From the IMG/VR virus record IMGVR_UViG_3300045974_000132, positions 124,001 through 188,000 of that record: DNA of 64,000 nucleotides; one strand, 5' to 3'. The notes under the pieces are model-generated. The model ran no database searches, was not told the DNA's origin, and saw only the letters and a list, made by a program, of their open reading frames with translations. Source of the DNA: a virus. Numbering within the stretch: position 1 is the first letter of the stretch; the number at the start of each line of letters is the position of its first letter. Below, piece by piece: positions 47,017-55,559 of this stretch. The translations under genes and the position numbers were made by a program.

Positions 47017-48111
47017 TTACTCGTCGTCATCACCCCAATCTTCGTCATCTTCTTCATCATCTTCTTCATCATCTTCTTCGTCGTCGGAGTCTTCATCATC
47101 CTCGTCATCTTCTTCGTCGTCGTCGGAGTCTTCATCATCCTCGTCATCACCTTCTTCGTCATCTTCTTCATCATCTTCTTCGTCGTCGTCGGAGTCTTCA
47201 TCATCCTCGTCATCACCTTCTTCGTCGTCGGCATCTTCATCATCGCCGTCTTCGTCGTCATCACCTTCTTCTTCGTCGTCCTCGTCTTCTTCCTCAGCAG
47301 CCTTACGACCTCGCTTGGCTTTCGGAGCAGCGACTTCAGCAGCAGACGCATCTTCTTGGGAGAAGACTTGAACTTCGACGCCTGCATCATTGTTGGTGTT
47401 GATGATAACGGTTTCGCCATCAGTCGTCGTAACCTGAATCAGGCCGCCTTCCAGTTGCGAAACTTCGCCTTGATACTCGGCCAGCGTGACCGTCTTGTAA
47501 ACGTACAGCGTTGCGTCTTCACCTTCGTTGCCCTTGATAGAGACAACATCCTTCAGCGGGAAGGTAGAGACTTGGACACGCTTGCTGCGTTCCTTAGCAT
47601 GACGGAACACGACATTCTCGGTAGAGAACGAAACGAGTTGACCTTCAAGCTGAACAACCAGGCGGCTGACAAGAGCGATTTGCTGACCTTCGTCAACGCC
47701 CTTGGAAGCCTTGGAACCGCGACGCGGAGCCTTGGTAGCTTTTTCGGTTGCAGCAGCGCCTCGACGCGAAGACTTCGCCGGAGCAGCTTTTGCAGTACGT
47801 GTAGTCTTGGCAGGAGCTGCCTTTGCAGCAGCGGCACCACGACGGCCACGAGCCGGCTTTTCTTCAACTTCTTTTGCAGCACGACGACCACGTGCCGGCT
47901 TTTCAGCGGCAGCAGCCTTGCTTGAGCGAGTAGAGCGTGCCGGCTTTTCAGCAGCGGCAGCAGCGCCACGACGACCACGAGCCGGTTTTTCTTCAACTTC
48001 CTTTGGTGCGCGACGACCGCGAGTAGAGGTCTTTTCAGCGGCAGCAGCGCCACGACGGGTTGAGGTCTTTGCCGGGGCAGCCTTGGAACTACGGGTTGAT
48101 GCACGAGCCAT
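47017..48111 (-). CDS. Tripartite basic-globular-acidic chromatin-like protein
   Basis: 364 aa. Residues 1-150 are repeats of EKPARGRR, SSKAAPAK and similar, strongly basic. Residues about 155-270 form a beta-rich globular domain (VSRLVVQLEGQLVSFSTENV; TLYVYKTVTLAEYQGEV). The last about 90 residues are almost only Asp and Glu, with repeated DEDDEDSDDDEE units. A basic end plus acidic tail resembles histone chaperones or HMG-like proteins, here in one chain. Shares EKPARGRR repeats with 50734-51789. Confidence 0.7.
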   Translation of the reverse strand: MARASTRSSKAAPAKTSTRRGAAAAEKTSTRGRRAPKEVEEKPARGRRGAAAAAEKPARSTRSSKAAAAEKPARGRRAAKEVEEKPARGRRGAAAAKAAPAKTTRTAKAAPAKSSRRGAAATEKATKAPRRGSKASKGVDEGQQIALVSRLVVQLEGQLVSFSTENVVFRHAKERSKRVQVSTFPLKDVVSIKGNEGEDATLYVYKTVTLAEYQGEVSQLEGGLIQVTTTDGETVIINTNNDAGVEVQVFSQEDASAAEVAAPKAKRGRKAAEEEDEDDEEEGDDDEDGDDEDADDEEGDDEDDEDSDDDEEDDEEDDEEGDDEDDEDSDDDEEDDEDDEDSDDEEDDEEDDEEDDEDWGDDDE

Positions 48112-48219
48112 TTGTTACTCCTTGTTGATAAAGGTTTGTTGTATTACGTTTGTTACAACTGTTATTTACAGTTTTCGGGAAAACCCAAATTGTACTTCGG
48201 GTAGAACTACATCGGACAA

Positions 48220-49290
48220 TTATTCGTTGTCGTCTTCTTCACCGGCAGCTTCTTCTTCCTCGTCCCCTTCGTCTTCATCTGCAAAGACATGAGAGAACAG
48301 AAGAATATCAGTACCGTTGACGAACAAGCTGTCAGCGTCCTTCGGACTGATCCACGGTTCCTTGCCAAGAGACACAGAATTACGTGACACCAGAGCAAAG
48401 CCTTCTTCCGGAGAAAGAAGGATGTCAAGCAATTCACGATTTTCAGGTTCTTGCAAAGAGTCGCTAGAGATAGCAACACCGACGTATGGGTTTAGAACTT
48501 CTTCGCCCATCTTTTCCAGGATACCGCGAACGAACGAGATAGCACGGATGATGAACTTGTGCGGTTCAGGCGAATCGTACAGCGCCGCTGCATTGATGAC
48601 CAAGTTGAGATTGATAACCGAATTGACAACGCTGGTCTCTTCGTCGAGAGCAACAACTGTCCAGGTCTTCAACGTGAACAGGTCTCCGAACTTGAGGTCG
48701 AAGTCAGTGCCGTCCACGACCAGTTCAAGAAGTGTTTCATCTTGAGAAAGCGGGAACTTGCGAAGAATATCACGTACCAGGCCTTCAGCGACTTGCTGCA
48801 CGATAGGTTGCAGATCGACGGGCTTGCCGATATACGAGACTTCACGATTTTGTGCAGCACGAACGATATTGACGATCTTGCCGAAGACACGACGCAGAAC
48901 GCCTTCGCTCAGATTCTTGGCGCCGTTTGCCTTCAAGAACGGATTGTGAAAGTTGAAAGTTTCTTCGGTGCCCGGTGTTACTTCCAGCGTAACAGACTTC
49001 AGTTCTTTCAAACCCTTCATGTACGGAGTACCGTAGCTGAGGGTAACGAACGGAAGAACCGTGATCGTATTGATCGAAGGAGCATTGAGAAACTTCAGCT
49101 CCTGCGCGATTTCTGCGTCGAGCGGATCGACAACAACAACGGGTACGGGAGTAGCAGCACTGATACCGCCGATAGTAGCAATCGGCTTTTCAGGAGCAGC
49201 ATCAGCAGCTTGAGCAGCCAGCTGTGCGTCAACCTTCACGAGACCCGCGTCAAAATTCACGGCACCTTGATGATGTTCAGTTTGAGACAT
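48220..49290 (-). CDS. Hypothetical protein, 356 aa, acidic tail
   Basis: Ala/Val-rich N-terminus, then a mixed domain of about 280 residues (FVTLSYGTPYMKGLKELKSV; LLELVVDGTDFDLKFGDLFT) and an acidic tail (DEGDEEEEAAGEEDD). Possibly an abundant internal or structural protein, given its position in the chromatin-like cluster. Unknown family. Confidence 0.65.
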   Translation of the reverse strand: MSQTEHHQGAVNFDAGLVKVDAQLAAQAADAAPEKPIATIGGISAATPVPVVVVDPLDAEIAQELKFLNAPSINTITVLPFVTLSYGTPYMKGLKELKSVTLEVTPGTEETFNFHNPFLKANGAKNLSEGVLRRVFGKIVNIVRAAQNREVSYIGKPVDLQPIVQQVAEGLVRDILRKFPLSQDETLLELVVDGTDFDLKFGDLFTLKTWTVVALDEETSVVNSVINLNLVINAAALYDSPEPHKFIIRAISFVRGILEKMGEEVLNPYVGVAISSDSLQEPENRELLDILLSPEEGFALVSRNSVSLGKEPWISPKDADSLFVNGTDILLFSHVFADEDEGDEEEEAAGEEDDNE

Positions 49291-49360
49291 TTAAAACTCC
49301 TTGTCGGTAAGGATAAACAAAATGTTACTAGACGATATTTACAGATTTTACTACCTGCCG

Positions 49361-49999
49361 TTATTCAATAAGAAAACGGTAATAATGCCCACTATAGTTT
49401 TCGCCGGTAGTGTAGTATTGACCCATATCAGCGATAGACTTCACAGAGGTTACAGCTAAAACTTTTATTACAAAACCTACTTCGTCGACTTCAATAGCAG
49501 ATACGGTTTTTCCTTTCTGCAAAGCTTCACCTATTCGACGAACCCAAAAGCCACGACCCCGTGTAGATTGCGTGTTGTCGCTAATAATCTTAGAATACTT
49601 CGGATAGAGTCGATTGGTAAACAACCATTCAGGCAGGTTGGTAGTAAGATCGTAAGCTCCGTTTCGCCACACACTAACTTGGCCACACGCTTTGCTATGA
49701 AGCTTCCCTGTAAGATCGTAGTGTCGAACTCGTGCACCGTATTGAATCATGTCGGGGTCGTCACCTATATTAGCATGAACAAAATAGAAATCGGCTCCAC
49801 CATCCTCCACCAGCAACACAGGTACCTTGCCACCTGTTGCAGTATAGGTTGCAACTACTTCGGCACGTTTAAGCAAAGACTTCAACTTTGCTGCGTTCTT
49901 TGCCTTGGACCTAGACCATTCTGGCTTGTACGTTCCTTCAAGCAAGTACGGCATAGAAAGAGATATGTGAGGAGTAGCAACAGTGAGAGATAGTTCCAT
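49361..49999 (-). CDS. Hypothetical protein, 212 aa
   Basis: Mixed domain with basic segment WSRSKAKNAAKLKSLLKRAE and the sequence SDNTQSTRGRGFWVRRIGEA, reminiscent of conserved phage proteins of unknown role. Followed by the tRNA-Leu cassette C upstream on the genome map. Confidence 0.6.
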   Translation of the reverse strand: MELSLTVATPHISLSMPYLLEGTYKPEWSRSKAKNAAKLKSLLKRAEVVATYTATGGKVPVLLVEDGGADFYFVHANIGDDPDMIQYGARVRHYDLTGKLHSKACGQVSVWRNGAYDLTTNLPEWLFTNRLYPKYSKIISDNTQSTRGRGFWVRRIGEALQKGKTVSAIEVDEVGFVIKVLAVTSVKSIADMGQYYTTGENYSGHYYRFLIE

Positions 50000-50018
50000 A
50001 TTGCATCCTTTAAATAAG

Positions 50019-50027
50019 TGGTGCCCG
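50019..50027 (-). pseudogene. 3' remnant of a disrupted tRNA (cassette C)
   Basis: CGGGC A CCA: five acceptor bases, discriminator and CCA remain. They pair with GCCCG of the 5' remnant at 50625-50629. Short, so weaker alone than cassettes A and B. Confidence 0.5.
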
Positions 50028-50038
50028 TAGCACTTTAT

Positions 50039-50123
50039 TGGTGGGCGGAAAGGGACTCGAACCCTTACACCTTGCGGCTGCGGGTTTTAAGCCCGCTGCG
50101 TCTACCGATTTCGCCACCCGCCC
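50039..50123 (-). tRNA. tRNA-Leu(TAA)
   Basis: Acceptor GGGCGGG/TCCGCCC, anticodon stem GCGGG/CCCGC with loop CTTAAAA (TAA), long variable arm GCCGCAAGGTGT, T arm AAGGG/CCCTT, A73 and CCA. Begins directly after the HNH stop codon (0 nt). Confidence 0.94.
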
Positions 50124-50595
50124 TTAACATCTATAGCCAGTTAGAGCATTACCGTACTGGTTTGCTTTGAAGTACCTAGAGCGGCATGAGTGGGAGCAGA
50201 ATGCAACCTTAACACGCTTCTTAGAATAAACTTCTCGAACAAACCCAGAACACTTTGCACAATAAAGCTTTACTGGTTTTCCGTAAAGCTGGACTTGCTG
50301 CTTTTTACGATTCTTAGTTCCAGATAGCAACTGAAGATTACGAAACTTATCATTTCTAAAGTTGCCGTCTTTGTGATCTACTTCTTCAGCGGAAGTTAAA
50401 AACCGACCAAGCTTTATTTCCAACTCTAGCATATTGCCTAGCTGTCCGTTTCACGCTATCGTACAGGATAACGATCTTTCGTCCATCTTTTCTTTTATAC
50501 GGGCCGTACACCTTAAACGCATTTCCGTACAAAGCAACAAAGTCAGTGTAAAAAGTTGAGTACGGCTTACACTTTGTTTTAGACTTTGCTGGCAT
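50124..50595 (-). pseudogene. Frameshifted HNH homing endonuclease of tRNA cassette C
   Basis: Two overlapping frames join near 50427. The first (50386-50595) gives YGPYKRKDGRKIVILYDSVK then TARQYAR; the second (50124-50432) continues with LELEIKLGRFL, VDHKDGNFRNDKFRNLQLL and a Cys zinc module (CAKCS, CSHSC). Together they make one typical HNH homing nuclease. One indel breaks it, by decay, programmed slippage or sequencing error. Confidence 0.8.
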
Positions 50596-50605
50596 TTTGG
50601 TCCTT

Positions 50606-50629
50606 TGTTACCAATTTCCCCACCCGGGC
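50606..50629 (-). pseudogene. 5' remnant of a disrupted tRNA-Leu-like gene (cassette C)
   Basis: GCCCGGG TG GGGAAATTGGTAAC is an acceptor strand and class II D arm like tRNA-Leu, then the sequence turns into the HNH ribosome site AAAGGA. No continuation as tRNA. Confidence 0.7.
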
Positions 50630-50672
50630 AGTCAAGGAAGCTCTAACTCTTTTCATCTAAATCAGATGTAAC

Positions 50673-50682
50673 GAATTAGTAT
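50673..50682 (-). promoter_or_regulatory. Weak promoter-like motif TACTAATTCG
   Basis: Variant of the phage motif 43 nt upstream of the 5' tRNA remnant. Two of ten bases differ; a CATCT/AGATG hairpin follows. Confidence 0.3.
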
Positions 50683-50733
50683 TTACAAGTTGAAAGAAAC
50701 TACCTTGTATTTCATTCCCTTTGTTTACAGTTT

Positions 50734-51789
50734 TTAAACGCGGGGACGACGAACCGTTTGAGCAGCAGCCCGTACCTTAGTAGCGTCCATGCGGTCTTCA
50801 ACTTGAACGCGACGGACGGTAGTTTTGGCAGGACCTACAACCTTACGAATCTTGGCAATAGCCCCTTCTACTTTATGTCCCTTATTTACAGTTTTTCCGG
50901 GAACACCGGGGCGGTTGGATTTGGCCTTTGCGGTCGGCTTTTCGTCATCCTCGAAGTCCATTTCTGCCGGGACGGCCTTGATACGCGGTTTGACGACAGT
51001 GGAGGCCCCGGTACGACCGCGGCGGGTCGGCTTCGATTCAACCAGCTTACGACTGCCGCGACGGGTTGGCTTTTCGTCGGCTTCGTCTGCATCTTCGACA
51101 ACGGGTTGGGCACCGCGGCGGCCACGGGTAGAGGGCTTTGCATCAGCTTCAGTAGCACGACGGCCACGGGCAGGCTTTTCTTCGTCGTCTTCACGGCGGC
51201 CGCGTTTGGCTTTTTCCGCAGCTTCAAGACGCCGCTGGGCACGTGCGCTCAAAGGCTTGTCTGCGCTACGACGGGTTGGGGCAGCTGTAGAAGCAGCGGA
51301 AGCACGGCGCGAAGTGCGCGTAGGCTTTTCTTCAATGTCAGCCCCGAATTCTTTCACGAACTTTGCCGGAGCATCTTCACGTTCAGACAAGTCCTTCAGA
51401 GTACGGGCAGACAAGCTTTCGCTGTACGCAACGATCATCGTCCAAAGACGATTGGAGATTTCAGTGTAGTTGATTGCCCGTTTGACCAACAGATGAATGT
51501 CATCTTCATCCTTGAGCTTGATGATTGCATCTTGGGCAGCGACAACGGGATCGACAAGAACAGAGGCCGACTTTTCATCGAGCTTGGCGTACGCTGCAAT
51601 AAGGCCAGCATGACGGGCTTGGTTGCCGTTTGCTTTCATCCAGGTACGAACCTGACGTTCAAGCTTGCTGGGAAACTCTTCGTTGTCCCAATGATCGACA
51701 GCAAGTTGCACGTTGGCCGAAGTGAGGGTTGCTTTTGCAGTAAGAGCATGAAGCTTGGTGAGGGTAGAATTTTGACGCGAGATTGCCAT
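50734..51789 (-). CDS. Basic repeat protein, chromatin-like, 351 aa
   Basis: Residues 1-150 form a helical domain (AVDHWDNEEFPSKLERQVRT; NRLWTMIVAYSESLSARTLK). Residues 155-330 are repeats of EKPTRRGR, EKPARGRR and TRRSADKP type, shared with 47017-48111. The end holds RRVQVEDRMDATKV. Probable DNA-binding or DNA-condensing protein. ACTGTAAA directly follows its stop. Confidence 0.7.
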   Translation of the reverse strand: MAISRQNSTLTKLHALTAKATLTSANVQLAVDHWDNEEFPSKLERQVRTWMKANGNQARHAGLIAAYAKLDEKSASVLVDPVVAAQDAIIKLKDEDDIHLLVKRAINYTEISNRLWTMIVAYSESLSARTLKDLSEREDAPAKFVKEFGADIEEKPTRTSRRASAASTAAPTRRSADKPLSARAQRRLEAAEKAKRGRREDDEEKPARGRRATEADAKPSTRGRRGAQPVVEDADEADEKPTRRGSRKLVESKPTRRGRTGASTVVKPRIKAVPAEMDFEDDEKPTAKAKSNRPGVPGKTVNKGHKVEGAIAKIRKVVGPAKTTVRRVQVEDRMDATKVRAAAQTVRRPRV

Positions 51790-51855
51790 GACGTTTCTCC
51801 GAGAGAAAGAATTTGGATACTGAAGATTGAAAGTTTCAAACTTTGAGAAGGCTTG

Positions 51856-52278
51856 TTAGCCGCCGACAGCGGGCACCGGAATGCGCTTCGGGTGTAACGA
51901 ATAGACCTGGTTTTCTGTATGAAACTCGATTTCAGCCCAGTCTGTCATATCGCGCTGAATACCGTAAGTCATCAAAGCTGACTCAAAGGAATCGAGCTTG
52001 TCTGAGGTGAAAGTAGTAGTGCTTTCTTCACCAACGACATGATCGCCAGCTTTGACAATGAAGTACGAGGCAGGACGTACATCGCTGCCGCGCAGTTCAT
52101 TGAATCGACGGAGAGCTTCTGCTTTGGGAGCAAATGCCATTGTCAGAAGTTTTTGTACGGGCTTGGGTACGTTACGGCCTGCTTCATAGCGAGAGCCGCC
52201 GCTTTGAGTAACACCAAGACGCGACCAGAAAGCCACTTGATTGAGGCCGAGTTTTTTGCGGAGTTCAGTTGCGTTCAT
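51856..52278 (-). CDS. Xre-family HTH regulator
   Basis: 140 aa. N-terminal HTH: LRKKLGLNQVAFWSRLGVTQ, SGGSRYEAGRNVP, a Cro/C1-type domain. The C-terminal 80 residues are a ligand- or dimerisation-type domain. Lies between the chromatin-like and PC4-like genes; target unknown. Confidence 0.8.
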   Translation of the reverse strand: MNATELRKKLGLNQVAFWSRLGVTQSGGSRYEAGRNVPKPVQKLLTMAFAPKAEALRRFNELRGSDVRPASYFIVKAGDHVVGEESTTTFTSDKLDSFESALMTYGIQRDMTDWAEIEFHTENQVYSLHPKRIPVPAVGG

Positions 52279-52293
52279 TTTGAAAGTGTCCTT

Positions 52294-52782
52294 TTACAGA
52301 GAGGTTTGCTTGACCCAAACAGCATCATTGAAGGTTGCGACACGGCGTTTCTTGACATTCTTGCTGAAGACGTAGAACTTATCGACCAGTTCATAGTCCC
52401 CAAGGAAGGCAAAGATAACATCACCTTCAGCCTTCTTGCGGTACTTCTTGGCTTCCACGTAGCTTTCAAAGATGCGGTATTCTGCAATCTTCAATTCACG
52501 ATTCAGCGGGCGATCAGCTTTGTCAGCCGGCAGCAGAACGTAGAGCTTGGGCGTGTTCATGTCGTCACGCACTTTGCCGAAGACTTCAAGCTGCTTTAGC
52601 ATTGCCGCAGCAACAGCTTCAACCTGATCGACGGGCACCATAATGCCCTTCGGCGTCGGCTTGAACTCTTCGCCGGCCAGATAGAAGTTGCGAACGTCGA
52701 TGTAGTCCACGTTTTTGAAACGAGTACCCACGACTTGAATGCAAGCTTTGCCACCGGGCTTTTTCAGAACGAGTGGTTTCAT
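52294..52782 (-). CDS. PC4/YdbC-like ssDNA-binding protein
   Basis: 162 aa from ATG 52782 (AAGGAG). Residues 25-60 read DYIDVRNFYLAGEEFKPTPK then GIMVPVDQVEAVAAAMLKQL, matching the PC4 fold (DIR...KPTKKGI). PC4-like proteins bind single-stranded DNA and promote recombination or transcription. The C-terminal 90 residues are an extension that may dimerise. Confidence 0.75.
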   Translation of the reverse strand: MKPLVLKKPGGKACIQVVGTRFKNVDYIDVRNFYLAGEEFKPTPKGIMVPVDQVEAVAAAMLKQLEVFGKVRDDMNTPKLYVLLPADKADRPLNRELKIAEYRIFESYVEAKKYRKKAEGDVIFAFLGDYELVDKFYVFSKNVKKRRVATFNDAVWVKQTSL

Positions 52783-52795
52783 GTTGTGAATCTCC

Positions 52796-53296
52796 TTAAG
52801 GCCGTATGCCTGCGTTGCTGTGGAATTTCTCCACTGCGTCAAGAACGATCTTTTCAAGAACGTCCTTGTGTAAAACAGGTTGCAGGATACAGTCGATTAT
52901 CTGAGCGTAAAGATGCTCAAGTGTATGCTTGATTGTCGGATACGAATACATGAAGGTGCTCTCTGTCACCAAAGGTTTGTACTCGGGCTTACCGATAACG
53001 TTGGTCATCCAATTACCCAAGCAAGAGTGGTACTCGCCGAAGTAATTCCTGTGCAGAGTTTTTAACAACCAGTCCTTCTTGATGCGCTTGTTTCCCTTGA
53101 TAAGGGAGAATTGATAAACACGCGCAAGAGGAGCAAGAACACCGTTGTTTAGCCAGTGATGACTATCAACACAGGGAGGCAGTCCGAGCAGTAGGCATAT
53201 ATGCTCCTGAATAACAGGAGTGAGGGCTTCGATTTTGTTTTCAGCATCTTTCTTGGGAAGAGACATGCCCAAAGAAATCAGAACATGCTTTACCAT
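52796..53296 (-). CDS. Hypothetical protein, 166 aa
   Basis: Mostly helical, with ICLLLGLPPCVDSHHWL near the N-terminus (a His-Cys cluster) and a long C-terminal helix. The stop and start of the next gene upstream share one base (53296). Unknown. Confidence 0.65.
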   Translation of the reverse strand: MVKHVLISLGMSLPKKDAENKIEALTPVIQEHICLLLGLPPCVDSHHWLNNGVLAPLARVYQFSLIKGNKRIKKDWLLKTLHRNYFGEYHSCLGNWMTNVIGKPEYKPLVTESTFMYSYPTIKHTLEHLYAQIIDCILQPVLHKDVLEKIVLDAVEKFHSNAGIRP

Positions 53297-53547
53297 TATT
53301 TAAACCTTTCACACAGGGCCGCAATATCAAAGAACGGTTTGCGGCGAATTTCTTCAGAATCAGGTAGTGCTGCGCGGAAGTCCTTCCACATCAAGATAAG
53401 CTGACGCTCACGAAATTCGTGCTGGTCAATAGACGCAGTGGACATGTTGTGCTTACCGAGAATGGGCAGAAACAGGTTTTCGTAATACTTCTTCTCAAAA
53501 ACCTGATTCATAACTTCTGCCGACTTTGATTTTATATCAAGCGGCAT
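53296..53547 (-). CDS. Hypothetical protein, 83 aa
   Basis: Charged helical small protein (HEFRERQLILMWKDFRAALP). Coupled to the next gene by a one-base overlap. Unknown family. Confidence 0.65.
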   Translation of the reverse strand: MPLDIKSKSAEVMNQVFEKKYYENLFLPILGKHNMSTASIDQHEFRERQLILMWKDFRAALPDSEEIRRKPFFDIAALCERFK

Positions 53548-53553
53548 GGTCGT

Positions 53554-53919
53554 CTACCCCAATGAAGCAAACATCGTACGGAGCAGCGTCACAGCACTGT
53601 TGGCCGCAGCAAACGCTTCAATACGAGAGGCAGGCAGAGCGATGGCAAACAGTTCAAGTGCTTGCCCTTCAACCTGCATGTTGAGAAACAGACGGCTTTC
53701 AACCTTCTGCGTTTCATCGACGATCAGAACATTGACGTCCTTGATTTCGCAGCCTTCTGTGACCATGTCGTAGTCAGCAACAACCCCGTCGGCCAATTTC
53801 TTGGACGAGAAGAAGGTTGCTTCTTCCAACTTCTCGACGAAGCCTATGCTGTTTGGGTATTGAACAACGAAACCCTGATTCGGGATGAAGATAGAGTGAA
53901 ACAGTTTCAGCTTGGGCAT
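53554..53919 (-). CDS. Hypothetical protein, 121 aa
   Basis: ATG 53919 with GGAGG. Alpha/beta protein with VNVLIVDETQKVESRLFL in the middle. No family recognised. Confidence 0.65.
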   Translation of the reverse strand: MPKLKLFHSIFIPNQGFVVQYPNSIGFVEKLEEATFFSSKKLADGVVADYDMVTEGCEIKDVNVLIVDETQKVESRLFLNMQVEGQALELFAIALPASRIEAFAAANSAVTLLRTMFASLG

Positions 53920-53975
53920 GATGTGCCTCCAACGTTTATTTAAGGTGTAGAGCTTAGAGCCTTTGAGCAAGACTC

Positions 53976-54470
53976 TTAATGAGCAAACTTGGCTTGAAGG
54001 GCAACAAGCTTGTTATCAGAAACAGTCCTGCTGTGTAAGCGGTTTAAGGATTCCGAAAGAAACTCACGAAAACCTTCGCTTGCTTGAACGGCGCGATTGA
54101 TGACACACGGAACACGATGCCCTCTAATCGTTTGATACTGAACCTTCAGAACACGCGTGGCTTTCAGAATAGCGGGATTCAAAAAGCCTTCCTCAAAGGC
54201 AAACAGCTTCGGCTCGACCTGTTCGATCTTGCGAAGAGCCATGTTCTTTATACGGACAGCAAGGAAGTTGACCGTGGACAACAGATCACTACCCTTGCTC
54301 GACAATTCGCCATAAATGCGATACCAGCCAAAGCCGCTAGGATAGACAGTCATACCTCGAACACGGAAAGCACCGGACTTCTTCCCACCGCGAAGATGGG
54401 TAGCGATTGCCTTGTTGATTTGCAGGACTGCATACGAAACGGTTTTGTGAACGTGCATAAAATAGCGCAT
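53976..54470 (-). CDS. Hypothetical protein, 164 aa
   Basis: ATG 54470 with GAGGA. First gene after the strong promoter at 54539-54567, so likely expressed early. Mixed fold with several basic patches. Unknown function. Confidence 0.7.
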   Translation of the reverse strand: MRYFMHVHKTVSYAVLQINKAIATHLRGGKKSGAFRVRGMTVYPSGFGWYRIYGELSSKGSDLLSTVNFLAVRIKNMALRKIEQVEPKLFAFEEGFLNPAILKATRVLKVQYQTIRGHRVPCVINRAVQASEGFREFLSESLNRLHSRTVSDNKLVALQAKFAH

Positions 54471-54538
54471 TTTGTTTTCCTCACGAATTGTCATTAATCA
54501 AGTTGTCGATCATAGAGGTGTGACTTCTACGTGTACGT

Positions 54539-54567
54539 ATTATAGCACAAAAATCAAAACTTGTCAA
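54539..54567 (-). promoter_or_regulatory. Consensus sigma70 promoter
   Basis: Minus strand TTGACA (54562-54567), 17-nt spacer with TGTGC before the -10, TATAAT (54539-54544). Perfect consensus. It would start RNA about 60 nt upstream of the 53976-54470 gene. Confidence 0.9.
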
Positions 54568-54574
54568 GCCTGCT

Positions 54575-54799
54575 CTAGGTCTTCAGATTAGGCCGCTTTT
54601 CGTAAAAATGTTGAAACACGAGTTTTCGAGGATTGCAGAAACGCCCTGCTTTTGAAGACTTTTCTGATATGACAGGTATGTGCAAAAACTTGATCCCTTC
54701 TATATGCACAACACGTATAGAATCGTCATAAGGGGCGTGCCCTCTAACACGCCACCCTTCTTTCTTATCAAACGTTACGAGCAGGCTAGTAAAGGCCAT
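54575..54799 (-). CDS. Hypothetical protein, 74 aa
   Basis: Small protein MAFTSLLVTFDKKEGWRVRG with beta-rich start and basic end. Overlaps the upstream gene by 14 nt; the promoter for the following operon overlaps the region just past its stop. Confidence 0.6.
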   Translation of the reverse strand: MAFTSLLVTFDKKEGWRVRGHAPYDDSIRVVHIEGIKFLHIPVISEKSSKAGRFCNPRKLVFQHFYEKRPNLKT

Positions 54800-55559
54800 T
54801 TTCGATTATCACTGGTTTCACAGTGAGCACCCAAATGTCAGGGTTTTCTTCATCCGCATCAGACACACCCCATTTGTAAGCATCAATGACAACAGCCCGG
54901 AATGACTTTGAAGAAATCAGTTTTTCGGTTTGAACGACAAGCGGAACACGAAACCCTTTCTTGAAACTTTCGACAATCGAGTTCAGTTCATCGACAAGCC
55001 CTTTCGGTACGGCACCGAGGTCGTCAACAGGCCATTCAAATTTGGCTTTCTCAGGGCTTTGCTGCCAAACGAACTTGCGATTCTCAGATTCCGGCGCTGC
55101 TTGAGCTACCGAGTAGCGAGTGACATTCAGTAGCCCGTGCATTGCAGTCAGCCACTCATTCAGGGAAGTAGCGGACTTGCACTTAGCTTGAAGCTCCTTC
55201 CATTCTGCACGAATACGTTTGCTGCCGACTTGAATCTTGCGTGTGTTGGTCGTATCATCGACGGGCACTTCAAGAGTAGTGACTTTCGGAGGAAGCGGTA
55301 CTACTTTGCAGTTATGGGTATGCGGAAGATCAGCCATGCCTTCATGCGTAAAGAAAGCATAGCTAGAAGGTAGTTGAATGTCGTCAGACCCAAGAAGTAC
55401 ATTGATGCCTTCAAGGGCAGTAGAAGCAGTAATGCCCCCGCGATCAATGAAAGGTAGGCTGTATTTCAAGCACAATTGCGTGACAGTATATTCTGCATCA
55501 GCAGACCAGCGATCACCTACAACGCGAATTTTCAGAGAGCTTTCAGTTGTTGTGTTCAT
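54786..55559 (-). CDS. Hypothetical protein, paralogue of 58795-59388
   Basis: 257 aa. Central part (VGSKRIRAEWKELQAKCKSA; NEWLTAMHGLLNVTRYSVAQ) corresponds to IGTRRVRKEWKALADQIKKS and EVLALLHDLIETPKYATAKA in the paralogue. The N-terminal 110 residues are extra. Function unknown. Confidence 0.65.
   Translation of the reverse strand: MNTTTESSLKIRVVGDRWSADAEYTVTQLCLKYSLPFIDRGGITASTALEGINVLLGSDDIQLPSSYAFFTHEGMADLPHTHNCKVVPLPPKVTTLEVPVDDTTNTRKIQVGSKRIRAEWKELQAKCKSATSLNEWLTAMHGLLNVTRYSVAQAAPESENRKFVWQQSPEKAKFEWPVDDLGAVPKGLVDELNSIVESFKKGFRVPLVVQTEKLISSKSFRAVVIDAYKWGVSDADEENPDIWVLTVKPVIIENGLY

Noticed and set aside
47017-47300. CRISPR-like or satellite array in the GAA/GAC-rich repeats
   Set aside because: The repeats are codons of an acidic tail kept in frame, with no spacers.
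46994-48292. Long plus-strand frames rich in Ser or Arg opposite the chromatin-like genes
   Set aside because: They are low-complexity shadows of the Asp/Glu- and Ala/Arg-rich minus-strand genes, without ribosome sites.
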